A stretch of 64,000 bases of DNA, taken from positions 62,001 through 126,000 of the forward strand of contig LLCB01000145.1 of the NCBI GenBank assembly GCA_001414345.1, written 5' to 3'. This document shows positions 1 through 9,838 of this stretch, one piece after another. A program made the position numbers and the translations under genes. Position 1 is the first letter of the stretch. Each line of letters starts with the position of its first letter. A model generated the notes under the pieces. That model worked only from the letters and a program-made list of their open reading frames with translations, had not been told where the DNA came from and ran no database searches. The DNA comes from Hymenoscyphus infarciens. Its lineage: Eukaryota; Ascomycota; Leotiomycetes; Helotiales; Helotiaceae.

Positions 1-514
1 AAAGCCCCCTAGAACCTAAAGTTTTATTTCCATTTTATACAACCTTTTCTCCATATATGTCACAATATATTTATATATATATATATACAACTATGGTATT
101 GAAGTCCTTGTACCATTATCACGATGCTATATCATTACTATCTACTGGTTTCCGTACGCCTGCCGTCTTGTCCAGCGACAGACAATTTTGGCACAAGTTT
201 GGATGACTCCCAACATTAAAGATCTTTTGAAAGAAAACGAGGCAAAATAAATATCTAAAACGAGTAATTATTGACACTGACCCCTGCAGCAAGAGCACCC
301 CGCCAGAGCTTCGCCTGGACCTCGGATGACGAGTGCTGCGCTACAAAGAATAGCTATCCTATATCTACCCAACCACCTCACTTTGCCAACATCAATATCC
401 ATCGCTACTGCGGTGCTGTATCGTATCCCCCTCCTTCCTTCCCCTCCAATGGGTTGTTGATCTCCTCCATCCGATCCTTTCGAACCCCGATCGAAAACAC
501 CGACCTCCTTCAAT
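1..514. other. 5' flank of the vacuolar protease gene
   Basis: I see no supportable coding region. The first 270 bases are AT-rich, with a short (TA)n run near 70-86. A pyrimidine-rich stretch of C and T follows to the start codon at 515, typical of a fungal promoter and 5' leader. Overlapping small frames on both strands have no recognisable content. Confidence 0.5.
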
Positions 515-3500
515 ATGAAGTGCCCCGCCCCATTCTCGTTCGTTCCCCTGGCGGTCACTTTTGTGGCAGTGGTCGTCTACTTGGGAATCAGCATACCTCT
601 CCTCGTAGTCCACGAAACAGTTCCAGCTGCTCCTACGGATCCGACGCCTTTCCGCGGACTCAATCTCACCGAAGCCTGGTTGGACTTGACACAGCTCACA
701 GACGGCTACCATCCTTTCAACAGTCGGAAAAATGACGATGTGAGGAATTGGCTCATGAGGAGGATAGAGGCGATATTGGAAAGCAACCATGCTAGCTGGA
801 ATGCGGATAGTAGGACTCCAAATACAGAATCGCTGAGTGAGAAATCGAATTCTCCGGTACACGACGCTGTACAGACTGCAGCTTCCTTCGAACCGTACGA
901 TGCCGAAATTGTCCACGAGGACCTGCGAGCTCGAACGAGTGTATCTCCAGTTACCGTCTTCAATGATATGCTTTCAAATTATACCTCCACTGCTCTCACA
1001 AAGATTGGGGCTAGTGGTCGGCGAGCTGGGATCAGTACCTACTTTGAAGGCAGCAATATTGTTGTTTATATCCCAGGAACTGAGGACGAGAAGGGGGACT
1101 GGTGGAATTCATCCTCTATACATGCTGCGAAGACCCATGGCAAAGGAGGGGTCATGATTAATGCACATTTCGACAGCGTTTCTACGGGCTATGGAGCAAC
1201 AGACGATGGCGTAGGGGTTATCACAGCACTGCAATTGATCAAATACTTTACAACTTCTGGCAATACACCCAAGAAAGGTGTTGTGGTTTTGCTCAACAAT
1301 GGCGAAGAGGATGGTCTATACGGTGCCAAGGCCTTTCTATCACACCCAATGGCAAAATTCGTACATACTTTCCTCAACCTCGAGGGAGCCGGAGCTGGTG
1401 GGAGAGCAACACTGTTTCGAAGTACAGATACGGAAGTCACTCGTGCTTACGGAAAAGCTCGCCATCCTTTTGGGTCAGTGGTAAGTGCCGATGGCTTTGC
1501 ACTCGGATTTGTCAGAAGCGAGACAGATTATGTTGTTTTCCGCGCTGAAGGCTACCGTGGGCTCGATGTTGCTTTCTGGGAACCCAGAGCAAGATACCAT
1601 ACTAACCAAGACGATGCCAAACACACGTCTAAGGATTCGTTGTGGCACATGCTATCCGCATCAGTCGAGACGATGAGATATTTGACATTCGATACCAGTG
1701 ATACCTTCACTGGCCCACGAGGAGACAATGACGCAGACAAAGTGAAAAATGGACGTGGAAATGATGGTGTATGGTTTGACATATTTGGGTCCGTTTTCGC
1801 AGTGTTCGGTCTTCGAACCCTGTTCGCCTGGTCCTTGACATTGCTGATTGCATCTCCACTGATCCTGGCGCTGGTCTCATATCTTCTCATCAAGAAGAAT
1901 AAATTCTATTTTCTTGCTGGATCTGTGAAGCAGCCAGGGCAAGATTCTGAATCTATTCCTCTCGGCGGCTGGCGAGGCGCTTTTCGATTTCCCATTGCGT
2001 TCGTCATCTCCTCTGCAATTACCTTTGGAGCTGCATTTCTGGTCACAAAGTTCAACCCTTTGATCATCTACTCATCTCAGTACGCGGTTTGGACCATGTC
2101 TCTCAGTCTTTTCTTCTGCGTCTACTGGTTTATCATGGCTGGATGCAACTTCGTTAGGCCGTCCGCTTTACACCGTGGGTACGTTTTAATCTGGATGTTT
2201 TTCATTGGATGGGCCTTTCTTGTAGCAGCCACTGTTTTCGAGGATCGATATCACATCAGTGGCGGTTACATGTTTGTCTTTTATGAGGCGGCAATCTTCT
2301 TGGCCACGTTTATCAGTCTTTGTGAGCAATTCTCATTGCCAACGAAAAAGTCCGTCGCCGAGGCTGCTTACGAGGACCACGAGACAAGAAACGGGCTGGA
2401 TGCCGTACCAAATTCGGATGGCATTGTTGATTCCGGACGACGCACAAGTCAAGACGACAGCGCAGATGCTACCGAGGAAACTCCTTTGGTGGGTGGGGAT
2501 CATCGTACTTCTATCGGCTCCACGTTCGTCAGGGCATATCGTAGACCTCTTCCCGGTACAACTGACGATGCCCATGATGATGACCACGACCAGAAAGACC
2601 ATGCATTTGGAGGCGAACAAAAGTGGTCTGCGAAGTTGCCAACTTGGCCTTGGCTGGTCCAGTTTCTTCTCTTGGGACCGTTTATCCTCATCATCATTGG
2701 ACAAGTCGGACTCTTGCTCGTCACAGCAATGAACCAAACCGGTACTGATGGCGGTCCACTGTTACTTCCATACCTAATCGTTGCCCTATTTTCGATTTTG
2801 ATCCTTCTTCCTCTCGGCCCGTTCGTTCATCGCATCACTCACCACATCCCAACCTTTCTCTTCCTCGTTTTCGTCGGTACTCTGGTATATAACCTTGTCG
2901 CTTTCCCCTTTTCCGAACAGAATCGATACAAAGCCTATTTCCAACAGACTGTTGATCTGGACACTGGTATCAACCATGTCACCATCGCTGGTCTTGAGAC
3001 GTACGTACGTCAAATTATTGCCGAGGTTCCTTCCGCTGCGGGACAGAAAATCGATTGTATTAAGAGATCTGATATTCGAGATGGCTTGGATTTTTGCTCA
3101 TATGTTGGACCCGCTCCCAGAGTGGTTGACAACGTGAAAGAGGGTGTACCACCCGAGAAGGGCTATAAAGACTGGCTCTCCTATAACGTCTCTCGTGCAT
3201 CTGGCGAAAACAAGGCCGCATTCCATATCGAAGGCAAGGAAACCAAAGCTTGTATCATCCGCTTCGATGACCCATTTACAGCATTCCGTGTAGAGGGTGC
3301 AGCGAAGAACGATGGGAAGTGGGCTGATGTTCCCGAGAGTGGGAGTGATCAAATCAAGTTGTGGCACAGAGATTGGAATCGTAAATGGGTTGTTGATGTT
3401 GTATGGCCTGTCTCTACTGGGAAGGAAGCAGGCGAAGAGGGACGAAAGGGCAGGGTTGTTTGTCTTTGGAGTGATCAGAATGTCCCCGGAACGATACCGG

Positions 3501-3595
3501 CGCTGGATGAGCTGAATAGGTTTGCGCCTGAGTGGACGAGCATTGTTAAGTTGATGGATGGGTTGGTTGAGGGGAGTAAGGAGTTTCTTGTTTAG
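515..3595 (+). CDS. Vacuolar membrane protease, M28 family (PFF1-like)
   Basis: A single uninterrupted 1026-residue frame. A hydrophobic segment at about residues 7-30 is followed by a peptidase domain with M28 zinc-ligand motifs: NAHFDS (His218, Asp220), TDDG (Asp230/231), NNGEEDG (Glu264/265), NLEG (Glu290) and RYHT (His362). About nine further hydrophobic segments lie between residues 420 and 830, and a soluble C-terminal domain ends the protein. This is the layout of the fungal vacuolar membrane metalloprotease (yeast PFF1 family), normally about 950-1050 residues, so the gene looks complete. The role is inferred from the family: a zinc peptidase facing the vacuole lumen. The ATG at 515 precedes the N-terminal membrane anchor directly and no earlier in-frame ATG improves the model. 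The acidic and histidine-rich stretch near residues 680-700 lies in a predicted loop. Confidence 0.93.
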   Translation: MKCPAPFSFVPLAVTFVAVVVYLGISIPLLVVHETVPAAPTDPTPFRGLNLTEAWLDLTQLTDGYHPFNSRKNDDVRNWLMRRIEAILESNHASWNADSRTPNTESLSEKSNSPVHDAVQTAASFEPYDAEIVHEDLRARTSVSPVTVFNDMLSNYTSTALTKIGASGRRAGISTYFEGSNIVVYIPGTEDEKGDWWNSSSIHAAKTHGKGGVMINAHFDSVSTGYGATDDGVGVITALQLIKYFTTSGNTPKKGVVVLLNNGEEDGLYGAKAFLSHPMAKFVHTFLNLEGAGAGGRATLFRSTDTEVTRAYGKARHPFGSVVSADGFALGFVRSETDYVVFRAEGYRGLDVAFWEPRARYHTNQDDAKHTSKDSLWHMLSASVETMRYLTFDTSDTFTGPRGDNDADKVKNGRGNDGVWFDIFGSVFAVFGLRTLFAWSLTLLIASPLILALVSYLLIKKNKFYFLAGSVKQPGQDSESIPLGGWRGAFRFPIAFVISSAITFGAAFLVTKFNPLIIYSSQYAVWTMSLSLFFCVYWFIMAGCNFVRPSALHRGYVLIWMFFIGWAFLVAATVFEDRYHISGGYMFVFYEAAIFLATFISLCEQFSLPTKKSVAEAAYEDHETRNGLDAVPNSDGIVDSGRRTSQDDSADATEETPLVGGDHRTSIGSTFVRAYRRPLPGTTDDAHDDDHDQKDHAFGGEQKWSAKLPTWPWLVQFLLLGPFILIIIGQVGLLLVTAMNQTGTDGGPLLLPYLIVALFSILILLPLGPFVHRITHHIPTFLFLVFVGTLVYNLVAFPFSEQNRYKAYFQQTVDLDTGINHVTIAGLETYVRQIIAEVPSAAGQKIDCIKRSDIRDGLDFCSYVGPAPRVVDNVKEGVPPEKGYKDWLSYNVSRASGENKAAFHIEGKETKACIIRFDDPFTAFRVEGAAKNDGKWADVPESGSDQIKLWHRDWNRKWVVDVVWPVSTGKEAGEEGRKGRVVCLWSDQNVPGTIPALDELNRFAPEWTSIVKLMDGLVEGSKEFLV

Positions 3596-4204
3596 TCTGG
3601 TTTGGTGCGGCACTGCTGCAAAATATGCATCTTTGGTCTCTGCGGGGTTATGCATTAGGGAGAGCTTTTCACTTTTTAGGTGTTGGCTTTGGGTGGGACT
3701 AATGAGGGGACTTGAATGGGCGGAGGAGAGAGAGTTGTATCACTACGTTTGGTACGTAAGTCGGTGTCTACCAGCTAAGCTGATGAGGTTGAGTATATAA
3801 ATAAAGCTTTCACTGACTACCCTTTTTCTTTCTATGCAAGCAAGATTACAATCCGCGCTTGGGGATTCACCTACTTTCCAACAAAAAGGAATTTTAATTA
3901 AGAGTGGAATATCTACTCTCCCCCTCCTACGGAGGATGCCCCACCACCCTGAAAAGTATGGAGAATACAGAACACACCACGATCAAATTCCCTGTAAAGT
4001 ACTCCCAAGTGCCCTGAAGGCTAACCTCCCTGCAAAAGGCGTTGCTGCCCTGAAGCAATTAGTTTGCGAGCCTGTAGGAATGCCTGCAAGCGCTAATTTA
4101 CAGGGAGGTCCATTGAACTACAGCGCTTTCGCCAGAGTGCTTTTTTGGGGTGCCATTACAGGCCATTTCAGGACGAGTGCTCTATAACTATACCAAGACT
4201 TTTC
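3596..4204. other. Intergenic region downstream of the protease
   Basis: No gene is recognised. A TATAAATAAA motif at about 3796 may serve as a polyadenylation or promoter element. Between about 3990 and 4120 several related short motifs (CCCTGTAAA, CTCCCTGCAAA, TTTACAGGGAGG) occur in both orientations. They look like the subterminal repeats of a decayed DNA transposon, but I cannot define its ends. A frame at 3834-4187 has no recognisable content and is probably spurious. Confidence 0.4.
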
Positions 4205-4462
4205 AAGGCGTGTACAATGAAAAATCATTCCGAGAAATACATCTGAGACAATTCCAGGTTAATTCCGAGATAAATTTCTAAGAGAGCAGCCTAAGAGTTA
4301 TAATTCCGAAATATAAATCCGAGAACGATATAACGTATAATTCCGAGAAATTAAAAAATAATTCCAAGGTACAATTCTAAAGAAACCTGAGAGATAAATG
4401 CGAAACAATTTCAAGTTAATTCTAAGAGATAAGTCCAAGAGATTAATCCAAGAGAAAAGTCC
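4205..4462. repeat. Degenerate array of AATTCCGAGA-like units
   Basis: About 15 imperfect copies of a roughly 15-22 bp unit built on the core AATTCCGAGA(GA)TAA follow one another, with variants such as ATTCCAAGG, AATCCGAGA and TCCAAGAGA. The array is noncoding and ends in a GA microsatellite. It may be an aged minisatellite or a mutated transposon end. Confidence 0.6.
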
Positions 4463-4489
4463 GAGAGAGAGAGAGAGAGAGAGAGAGAG
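4463..4489. repeat. (GA)n microsatellite
   Basis: An uninterrupted GA dinucleotide run of about 27 bases closes the degenerate array to its left. Confidence 0.9.
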
Positions 4490-5560
4490 TACTTAGTGCA
4501 TGGAATGGACAGCGGCTGAAAAGAGAAGGCTAGGCTTCAAATTACTCAACACCAACCTTAGAGAAATGATCTACAAGCTCGGATTCAATCCTTTAGTATA
4601 TTCTCTATCTACTCATTTTTTTCATAACTCGTCGCGACTGGTTAGTGTTAAGCTATGTTATATATGTTGCTAAACTAATTTTAGGGTCTTCAGAGTGTAC
4701 GAGTTAGAGACCTATTTTCGTCTTTCTTTTGTATTTACATCTACTCTTTTCTATGATGATAAATTAATTTACTATCTTACTCTAGACTAACTCAATAGAA
4801 TATGCGTTCTAGGAAGTTTAGGGGGGAAGATGTTATCTAAGGTCCGGCGGAAGGAAGAGGAGTAGGAAAAGAAAGAGAATTCAGAGATGGTAGCGGGGAA
4901 TTGGGAATTGGGTTGTATGATAAGGTTGAGGAAGGAGGGAGGTGAAATTTTAGGCTTTCTTTTGCTTTACTAAAGAACTTTCTGGGAGTTTGGAGGTGGC
5001 TTGATGTTTTTGTGGGGTTTGTGTCCTAGGTGTTTTCACGAGCGAGAGAAGATGAAGAGAGCCTTTTGAGTGAGAGATTTAATTGTTACTATGAGTACGC
5101 ATTTCATTTGTATATCTGATTTTTTAGGTTGTTATTTCGTTCTTTTGACGATTCTTGTGAAGAGAATACTTGATTTGCTTCGTAAGGGAGAGGGGGGAAG
5201 ATGTAAACAAAGAGATGAAATGCTTGAAACGAAAAGAGAATTGAGAATTGTACTACGTGGTTTGAAGACTTTATTTTCTTTAGCATAGGTACAATAACCT
5301 TATTACGCTAGCAAGAGCCGTTTGGGTTACAGTTGTAAGACATGTACTTTGTTCTCGGCTTTCTTCTATCTAATTGAACTAATAACTAAGAAGGCCTTAG
5401 TAAATTAAGCAATTGAGGCTATCTTTCTTCTAAACCTTCCTAAACGAGACTTTTCATTCTCCTATATTATCTCGTATAATTCTTACTAAAGTAGTTGTCG
5501 GAGAGCAATGATCAAAACTACGACATGTAGTTCGTGATTAGGGTTTCTAAAGGTGTGTAA
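4490..5560. other. Noncoding, moderately AT-rich spacer
   Basis: I see no gene. The stretch holds AG-rich and TA-rich sequence with many stop codons in all frames. Small frames near 5070-5290 lack any recognisable content. Confidence 0.5.
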
Positions 5561-5729
5561 TATAGTATAAGAGACAGATCACAGATTAGGAGCTTATAGC
5601 TAGGCCCGGTGAAATACGTGAAAGTAATCTCTTATATAGTATAGTAATAAACGTCTAAAGAGTAAAGGCTAGCAGAAGCTAGGAATATATACAGGTCCAC
5701 TAGCGTGGTCACGTGTCCTTCCTATAACA
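5561..5729. repeat. LTR-like direct repeat, copy 1
   Basis: 169 bp, nearly the same length and sequence as 7062-7230. Shared landmarks include CACAGATTAGGAGCTTAT, GGTGAAATACGTGAAAG and GGTCACGTGTCCTTCC in the same order and spacing. Confidence 0.75.
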
Positions 5730-5822
5730 TGCCTGTCTAAAAGAAAGGTCGGCTCTAAAGATCTAAAAAGAAAGAAACAAATAAGGCTATAACTCGTCTT
5801 CTAGTTCTTAAGTAAGCTTCCT

Positions 5823-5961
5823 CTAAGTTATAGCTAGCTTTAGAGGTCGTATACTCTAGCTAGCGTCTATATAGCTATGTCTTATTAAGCTATAATATTA
5901 CCTAACTTAAGCTTCTATCTAAGTTATAGCTAGCTTTAGAGGTCGCATACCCTAGCTAGTG
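5823..5961. repeat. Local direct repeat, 43 bp, 96 bp apart
   Basis: A 43-bp segment beginning CTAAGTTATAGCTAGC at 5823 recurs at 5919 with only transition differences (for example GTATACTC versus GCATACCC). Confidence 0.7.
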
Positions 5962-6239
5962 TTATATAATAGTATTCCTTCTCTTCCTTTCCTTTAAGAT
6001 ACTTAAGAGCGCTTTAAACCGTATATAACACTAGTATATATTCCTAGCCTATACTACGTCTTAGAGAGGTATATTAATATAAGAAGTAAGAATTTAGTAA
6101 GATGTTACTAGACATATAGTTAGTAGACGTACGAAATCATCGGGACAGCTATTACTATAGTAATGTATAGAATACTAAAAGAGGAGAAGAGAGGAGATAA
6201 AACCGAGTCTCGGAGGTTATAACGGCATGCCGTCCTATA

Positions 6240-6560
6240 TAGCCGAGATTACATGGCATATGCCGTGTTTCAGTAGTTGTTGTTTTATATTATCTAATTT
6301 AGGAAGGTTACGTACGTCCGTACGTCTGTCCGGACTTTCGGACGTACTTAGTAGGGTTCGGGCTTTTGTATTAGCCGACGTATGTCGTTGTTCGGTTTCG
6401 TACCTCTTGTATATAGCAGCCTACTCTCCTAGAGTTAGAAAAGGCCAGTTTAGCCTTTTCTTCCGTATCAGAGCCTAGTATTTACATACGTCATTCTGCC
6501 AAACGCACTCCCATATGCCTCTTCTGTAGTTGTGTGTATTTCGTGCCGTTACAGAGGTCG
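6240..6560 (+). repeat. Dispersed repeat family, copy A
   Basis: This segment carries recognisable landmarks (GCAGCCTACTCTCCTAGAG, CAGAGCCTAGTATTTACA, CATTCTGCCAAACGCACTCC) that recur inverted at about 18075-18345 and, heavily mutated, in direct orientation at about 19430-19620. It is the least mutated copy. It lies inside the LTR-bracketed segment and has no convincing coding potential. Confidence 0.6.
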
Positions 6561-6613
6561 ATATTAGAGCGGAGGCGTAAGTAAACAGAGCTAGAAAGAG
6601 GATTAAGGACTCG

Positions 6614-6704
6614 GGACTTGAGAGATCGAACAGGGTTTACTCGAAAGATCGAAGAGGGGTTACTTAAGAGATCGAAGAGAGGTTACTCGAAAGATCGAAG
6701 AGAG
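6614..6704. repeat. Tandem repeat, unit about 22-24 bp
   Basis: About four imperfect units built on GAGATCGAAGAGGGGTTACT follow one another. GAGAGGGAGAGGACGAGA purine repeats occur further on at 6865-6985. Confidence 0.7.
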
Positions 6705-7061
6705 TATATATATAGAGCGGAAAGGGCGTAAGAGAAGAGAGGTGTCCTTCGTCTTTCTCACTAACTCACTAGAGATCTAGGAGACGGTTATACTTGTTAC
6801 TAGACGGCGTATATACTAATAGCTAGATTCTGATTAAGTATTCGAATTATGAGATTAGGAAGCGGATAAGAGAGGGAGAGGACGAGAGAGGGAGAGGGGT
6901 ATCGGTTATAATATAGTTTAGTAGAAGGCGATTTATAAGAGTAGGAAACTGACGAGAGAGGGAGAGGACGAGAGAGAGAGAGGACAATATGGTTAGCGGA
7001 AGCGGTTTTGGTAAGCCGGGTCGATTTAGAGAGGTTGCTAGATTTTAGAGTATTACTACTA

Positions 7062-7230
7062 TATAGTATAAGAGATAGATCACAGATTAGGAGCTTATGG
7101 CTGGGCTCGGTGAAATACGTGAAAGTAATCTCTTATATAGTGTGGTAATAAACGTCTGAAGAGTAAAGGCTAGCAGAAGCCAGGAATATATACAGGTCTA
7201 CTAGTGTGGTCACGTGTCCTTCCCGCAACA
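7062..7230. repeat. LTR-like direct repeat, copy 2
   Basis: The partner of 5561-5729, in the same orientation. Differences are mainly transitions, consistent with mild RIP or age. Confidence 0.75.
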
Positions 7231-8939
7231 AGTAATGAGCTGTTTGGAGTGTTAGTTACTGAAAGTGATCCATGAGAGGTTTGAACTGCTGGAAACAACG
7301 TGGTGAAGTAAAAGGTCTTCCGGGGAAATGTGTCGATGGTTCTGTCAAGTAGAGATTAGCTACGTCTTTCAACTCCCCCGAAGCAGTTAGAGTGGTGTTC
7401 GATCTTACGCTTAGCTCTCGCTCGTCAGTTTAAATCTCAACTTTGAATTGTTTGGGTACAGATAATTAAGCTCACTGTATTCTCGTGAAACTCCCTAAAA
7501 TATATCCTCCGCTCAGTATGTAGCTAGTCATTAGTGCAGTGGAATGGCACTGCAATGACAAGCCGGACCCAAGAGCCGGACCCAATGGCATAAAACAGCG
7601 TGTCAAAGAGTTCATCATATCATCAGTGCTCAAGCCACTAGGGCACATTTAGGTTGGAAACCAAACATCAAGAAAACAAATTAGAAGCTAAGTATGTCCA
7701 AGCTTCTTTTACAACTCCATAAGTAGACTAAAGTAGATACCTTCAAATCAAAAGACCACCAGTTTACCAAGATGTTTAAGCTTCCAAGTTAACCTCTCGA
7801 ATTTATATCGCTTCTCCTATCAGTATATTTCTCAGATGGCTATAGTTCCTTCTGTCGTGATATCACTAGAGACCAGTGGACCTCTCGAATACGTTTACGC
7901 CTCTTACCACATTTCGAACTACCCTGCCCTCCGACAACTACGCCATGCAAACATAAAATCAGCCCTCCCGCTCATCTCAACTCCCTATAGGATAGAACTG
8001 TTGTTGGGTCAGGCACCATGTCCACTCGATGGAACGAACTCAAATCCACTTTACACTGAAATACGACCGGATATATGTGACGACTTTCCTGGGAACGATT
8101 AGACATGATTGTCATATCCTTCTCAGTACTTTTGTGGATTGTGAGAGTGTTGTTTTTTTTTCACCTTGTTGATAGGTTTGGCCGTTTCACAGGCGACTTT
8201 GAGCTTGCTGGGTTCACTTCCTAGATGTGGCGTAAGTTCCTCTTGGAATTCATTGCAGAATTTGGGAGGAGGTTGGCTGACACGCCACCTAGCAAGACTG
8301 CACGGAGAGAGCCATCTTGAGCTGGAAAAGCAATCCTACAACTACTACCGCTCTGGCGAATTCCAAACGAGGAATAATATCACTGCATGTCTGTTGAGAC
8401 GGCAAAGACAGGGGGAAGGGTGTGCGTATATAGACCGAATCTTTAAGCTTGCATCTCCATTGATTGTTTTCCATTTATTAAAGGCATGCAGCTATTCAAT
8501 CGCCATTCAGTTCTCTCAGCGACAACTTCCCGGTCCCCGATCGGACAGGCCACTTCCGAGCCATCTCCATTGTACTCCCTTCTCTTACAATTCCCTTTAT
8601 CCTCGCGAGATTCTATTCGAGAATTCGGGTCACACTGGGGACGGGGTTGGATGATTATGCTTTTATAATTGCCAGTGTATAAGGACTCTCTTGGTGTTCA
8701 GAGTTACGAGATGCTTGCTGAGAGTGATTTAGATGTTTTCTACTACAACACTTATTATTATGTTTCCCAGTAGGTACTCCTAGAAACATGCTGTAGTAAT
8801 GATGCTAAAACAAACAGTGGCCCAACTCGGTTTCGGAAAACATTTCTGGGAGGTACACCCCAAAAACAAAGCCCCTATAGTAAAAGTTCATCTCCCTCTT
8901 CCTCACTCTTATCAAGAACAAATAAGCTAACACAATTCA
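7231..8939. other. Region without a recognised gene
   Basis: Base composition returns to near-genic levels here. Two open frames on the plus strand (7836-8102 and 8166-8654) encode proteins I cannot match to any family. They could be decayed coding DNA, possibly 5' parts of the Pth11-like pseudogene that follows, but no motif supports this. Confidence 0.4.
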
Positions 8940-9838
8940 GCTGTTCTACGTGGGTCAGAGAAATTACGTCTTCGTACAAATCCTATCCAAAGCGTCCCTC
9001 CTCCTTTTCTTCCTGAGCATATTCACACACCAAAAATACATCATCCTAATACCCTACCTCACTCTCCTTTTTCGCGGTACAGAATTCACGATATTCATGT
9101 TCATCGTTATTTCCAATGTAAACCTGTTAATTCAACTTGGGATCGATCTATTCAAAGCCAGTGTCTAAATACATTCATCCTCATTTCTTTGGCTGCGGGA
9201 TTGAGTATCATTGAGGATTTTGTTATCCTCGCACTTCCGATGTCTTGTATCAAAGGCTTGAGTATCGGAGCGGGAAAGAAATCAACTGCTAGTTTAATGT
9301 TTAGTATTGGGTTCTTGTACGCCCGCCTTTCCTTTGGCCCCTCCCCCTTATTCTCGAACTAACCGAGCTCAGAGCATGTATCTTCTCCATCATCCGTCTC
9401 CGCTTCCTCCTCGATTCTGGTGGCCGCTCAGGTACAACGTGGGATGACCTCGACGCTTTCGCTTGATCAGTGATTAAGAGCTCACTCGCTCTTATATGTG
9501 CATGTCTCCCTGCTTTACGTCCTATACTTTGTCTCAACTGGCGTAGGGTGTGTTTGGCCAATTTGTCCACTCCAGGGAATTGCCCAGACAGAAGGTTTGG
9601 GTCGGACGATCGAGAAGTTCTTCCGAGAGGAATGCTAGTGACGGAAGGATTGGGATAGGGGATAGCCTGACCGGGGGTGGGAGGAGTTGGAGGTGGAGGG
9701 GAAACGGGCGGTATGTTAGGACTAGGAGTGTGGTTGGGGATTTGCCGCAGAGGATTGAGTTACCGGAGTATGTCAAGGGATATGGGAATAAAAGGAGGAG
9801 TTTTATTGAGGGGTTCAAGGAGAGGGGTATGGTTTGAT
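8940..9838 (+). pseudogene. Decayed Pth11-like seven-transmembrane receptor (fungal rhodopsin domain)
   Basis: Three plus-strand fragments fall in the order expected for a Pth11-like integral membrane protein. At 8950-9168 the translation contains ILSKASLLLFFLSIF, matching the conserved TM3 region. At 9172-9360 it reads LAAGLSIIEDFVILALPM followed by MFSIGFLYA, matching TM5-6. Around 9450-9530 it carries ALICACLPALRPIL, the family's TM7 signature. Stop codons separate the pieces. One TGA, at about 9465, sits where the family normally has Trp before that signature, consistent with a G-to-A change. The N-terminus is not recognisable. Such proteins sense surface cues at the plasma membrane; this copy is almost certainly non-functional. 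Confidence 0.6.

Larger units (their letters stand above)
5561..7230. mobile_element. Possible small LTR-type retroelement (TRIM-like)
   Basis: Two direct copies of a 169-bp sequence, at 5561-5729 and 7062-7230, bracket about 1.3 kb of noncoding DNA. They differ by scattered, mostly C/T and G/A, substitutions. Both end in AACA, so on the minus strand the repeat begins TGTT, as an LTR would. No gag or pol reading frame is visible inside, so this may be a miniature non-autonomous retroelement or a pair of solo repeats. A clean 5-bp target duplication could not be established, and the opposite LTR boundary does not clearly end in CA in both copies. Confidence 0.5.

Noticed and set aside
7836..8654. 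Two plus-strand frames as independent genes
   Set aside because: No recognisable family content, no intron signals linking them, and they precede a pseudogene; left as unsupported.
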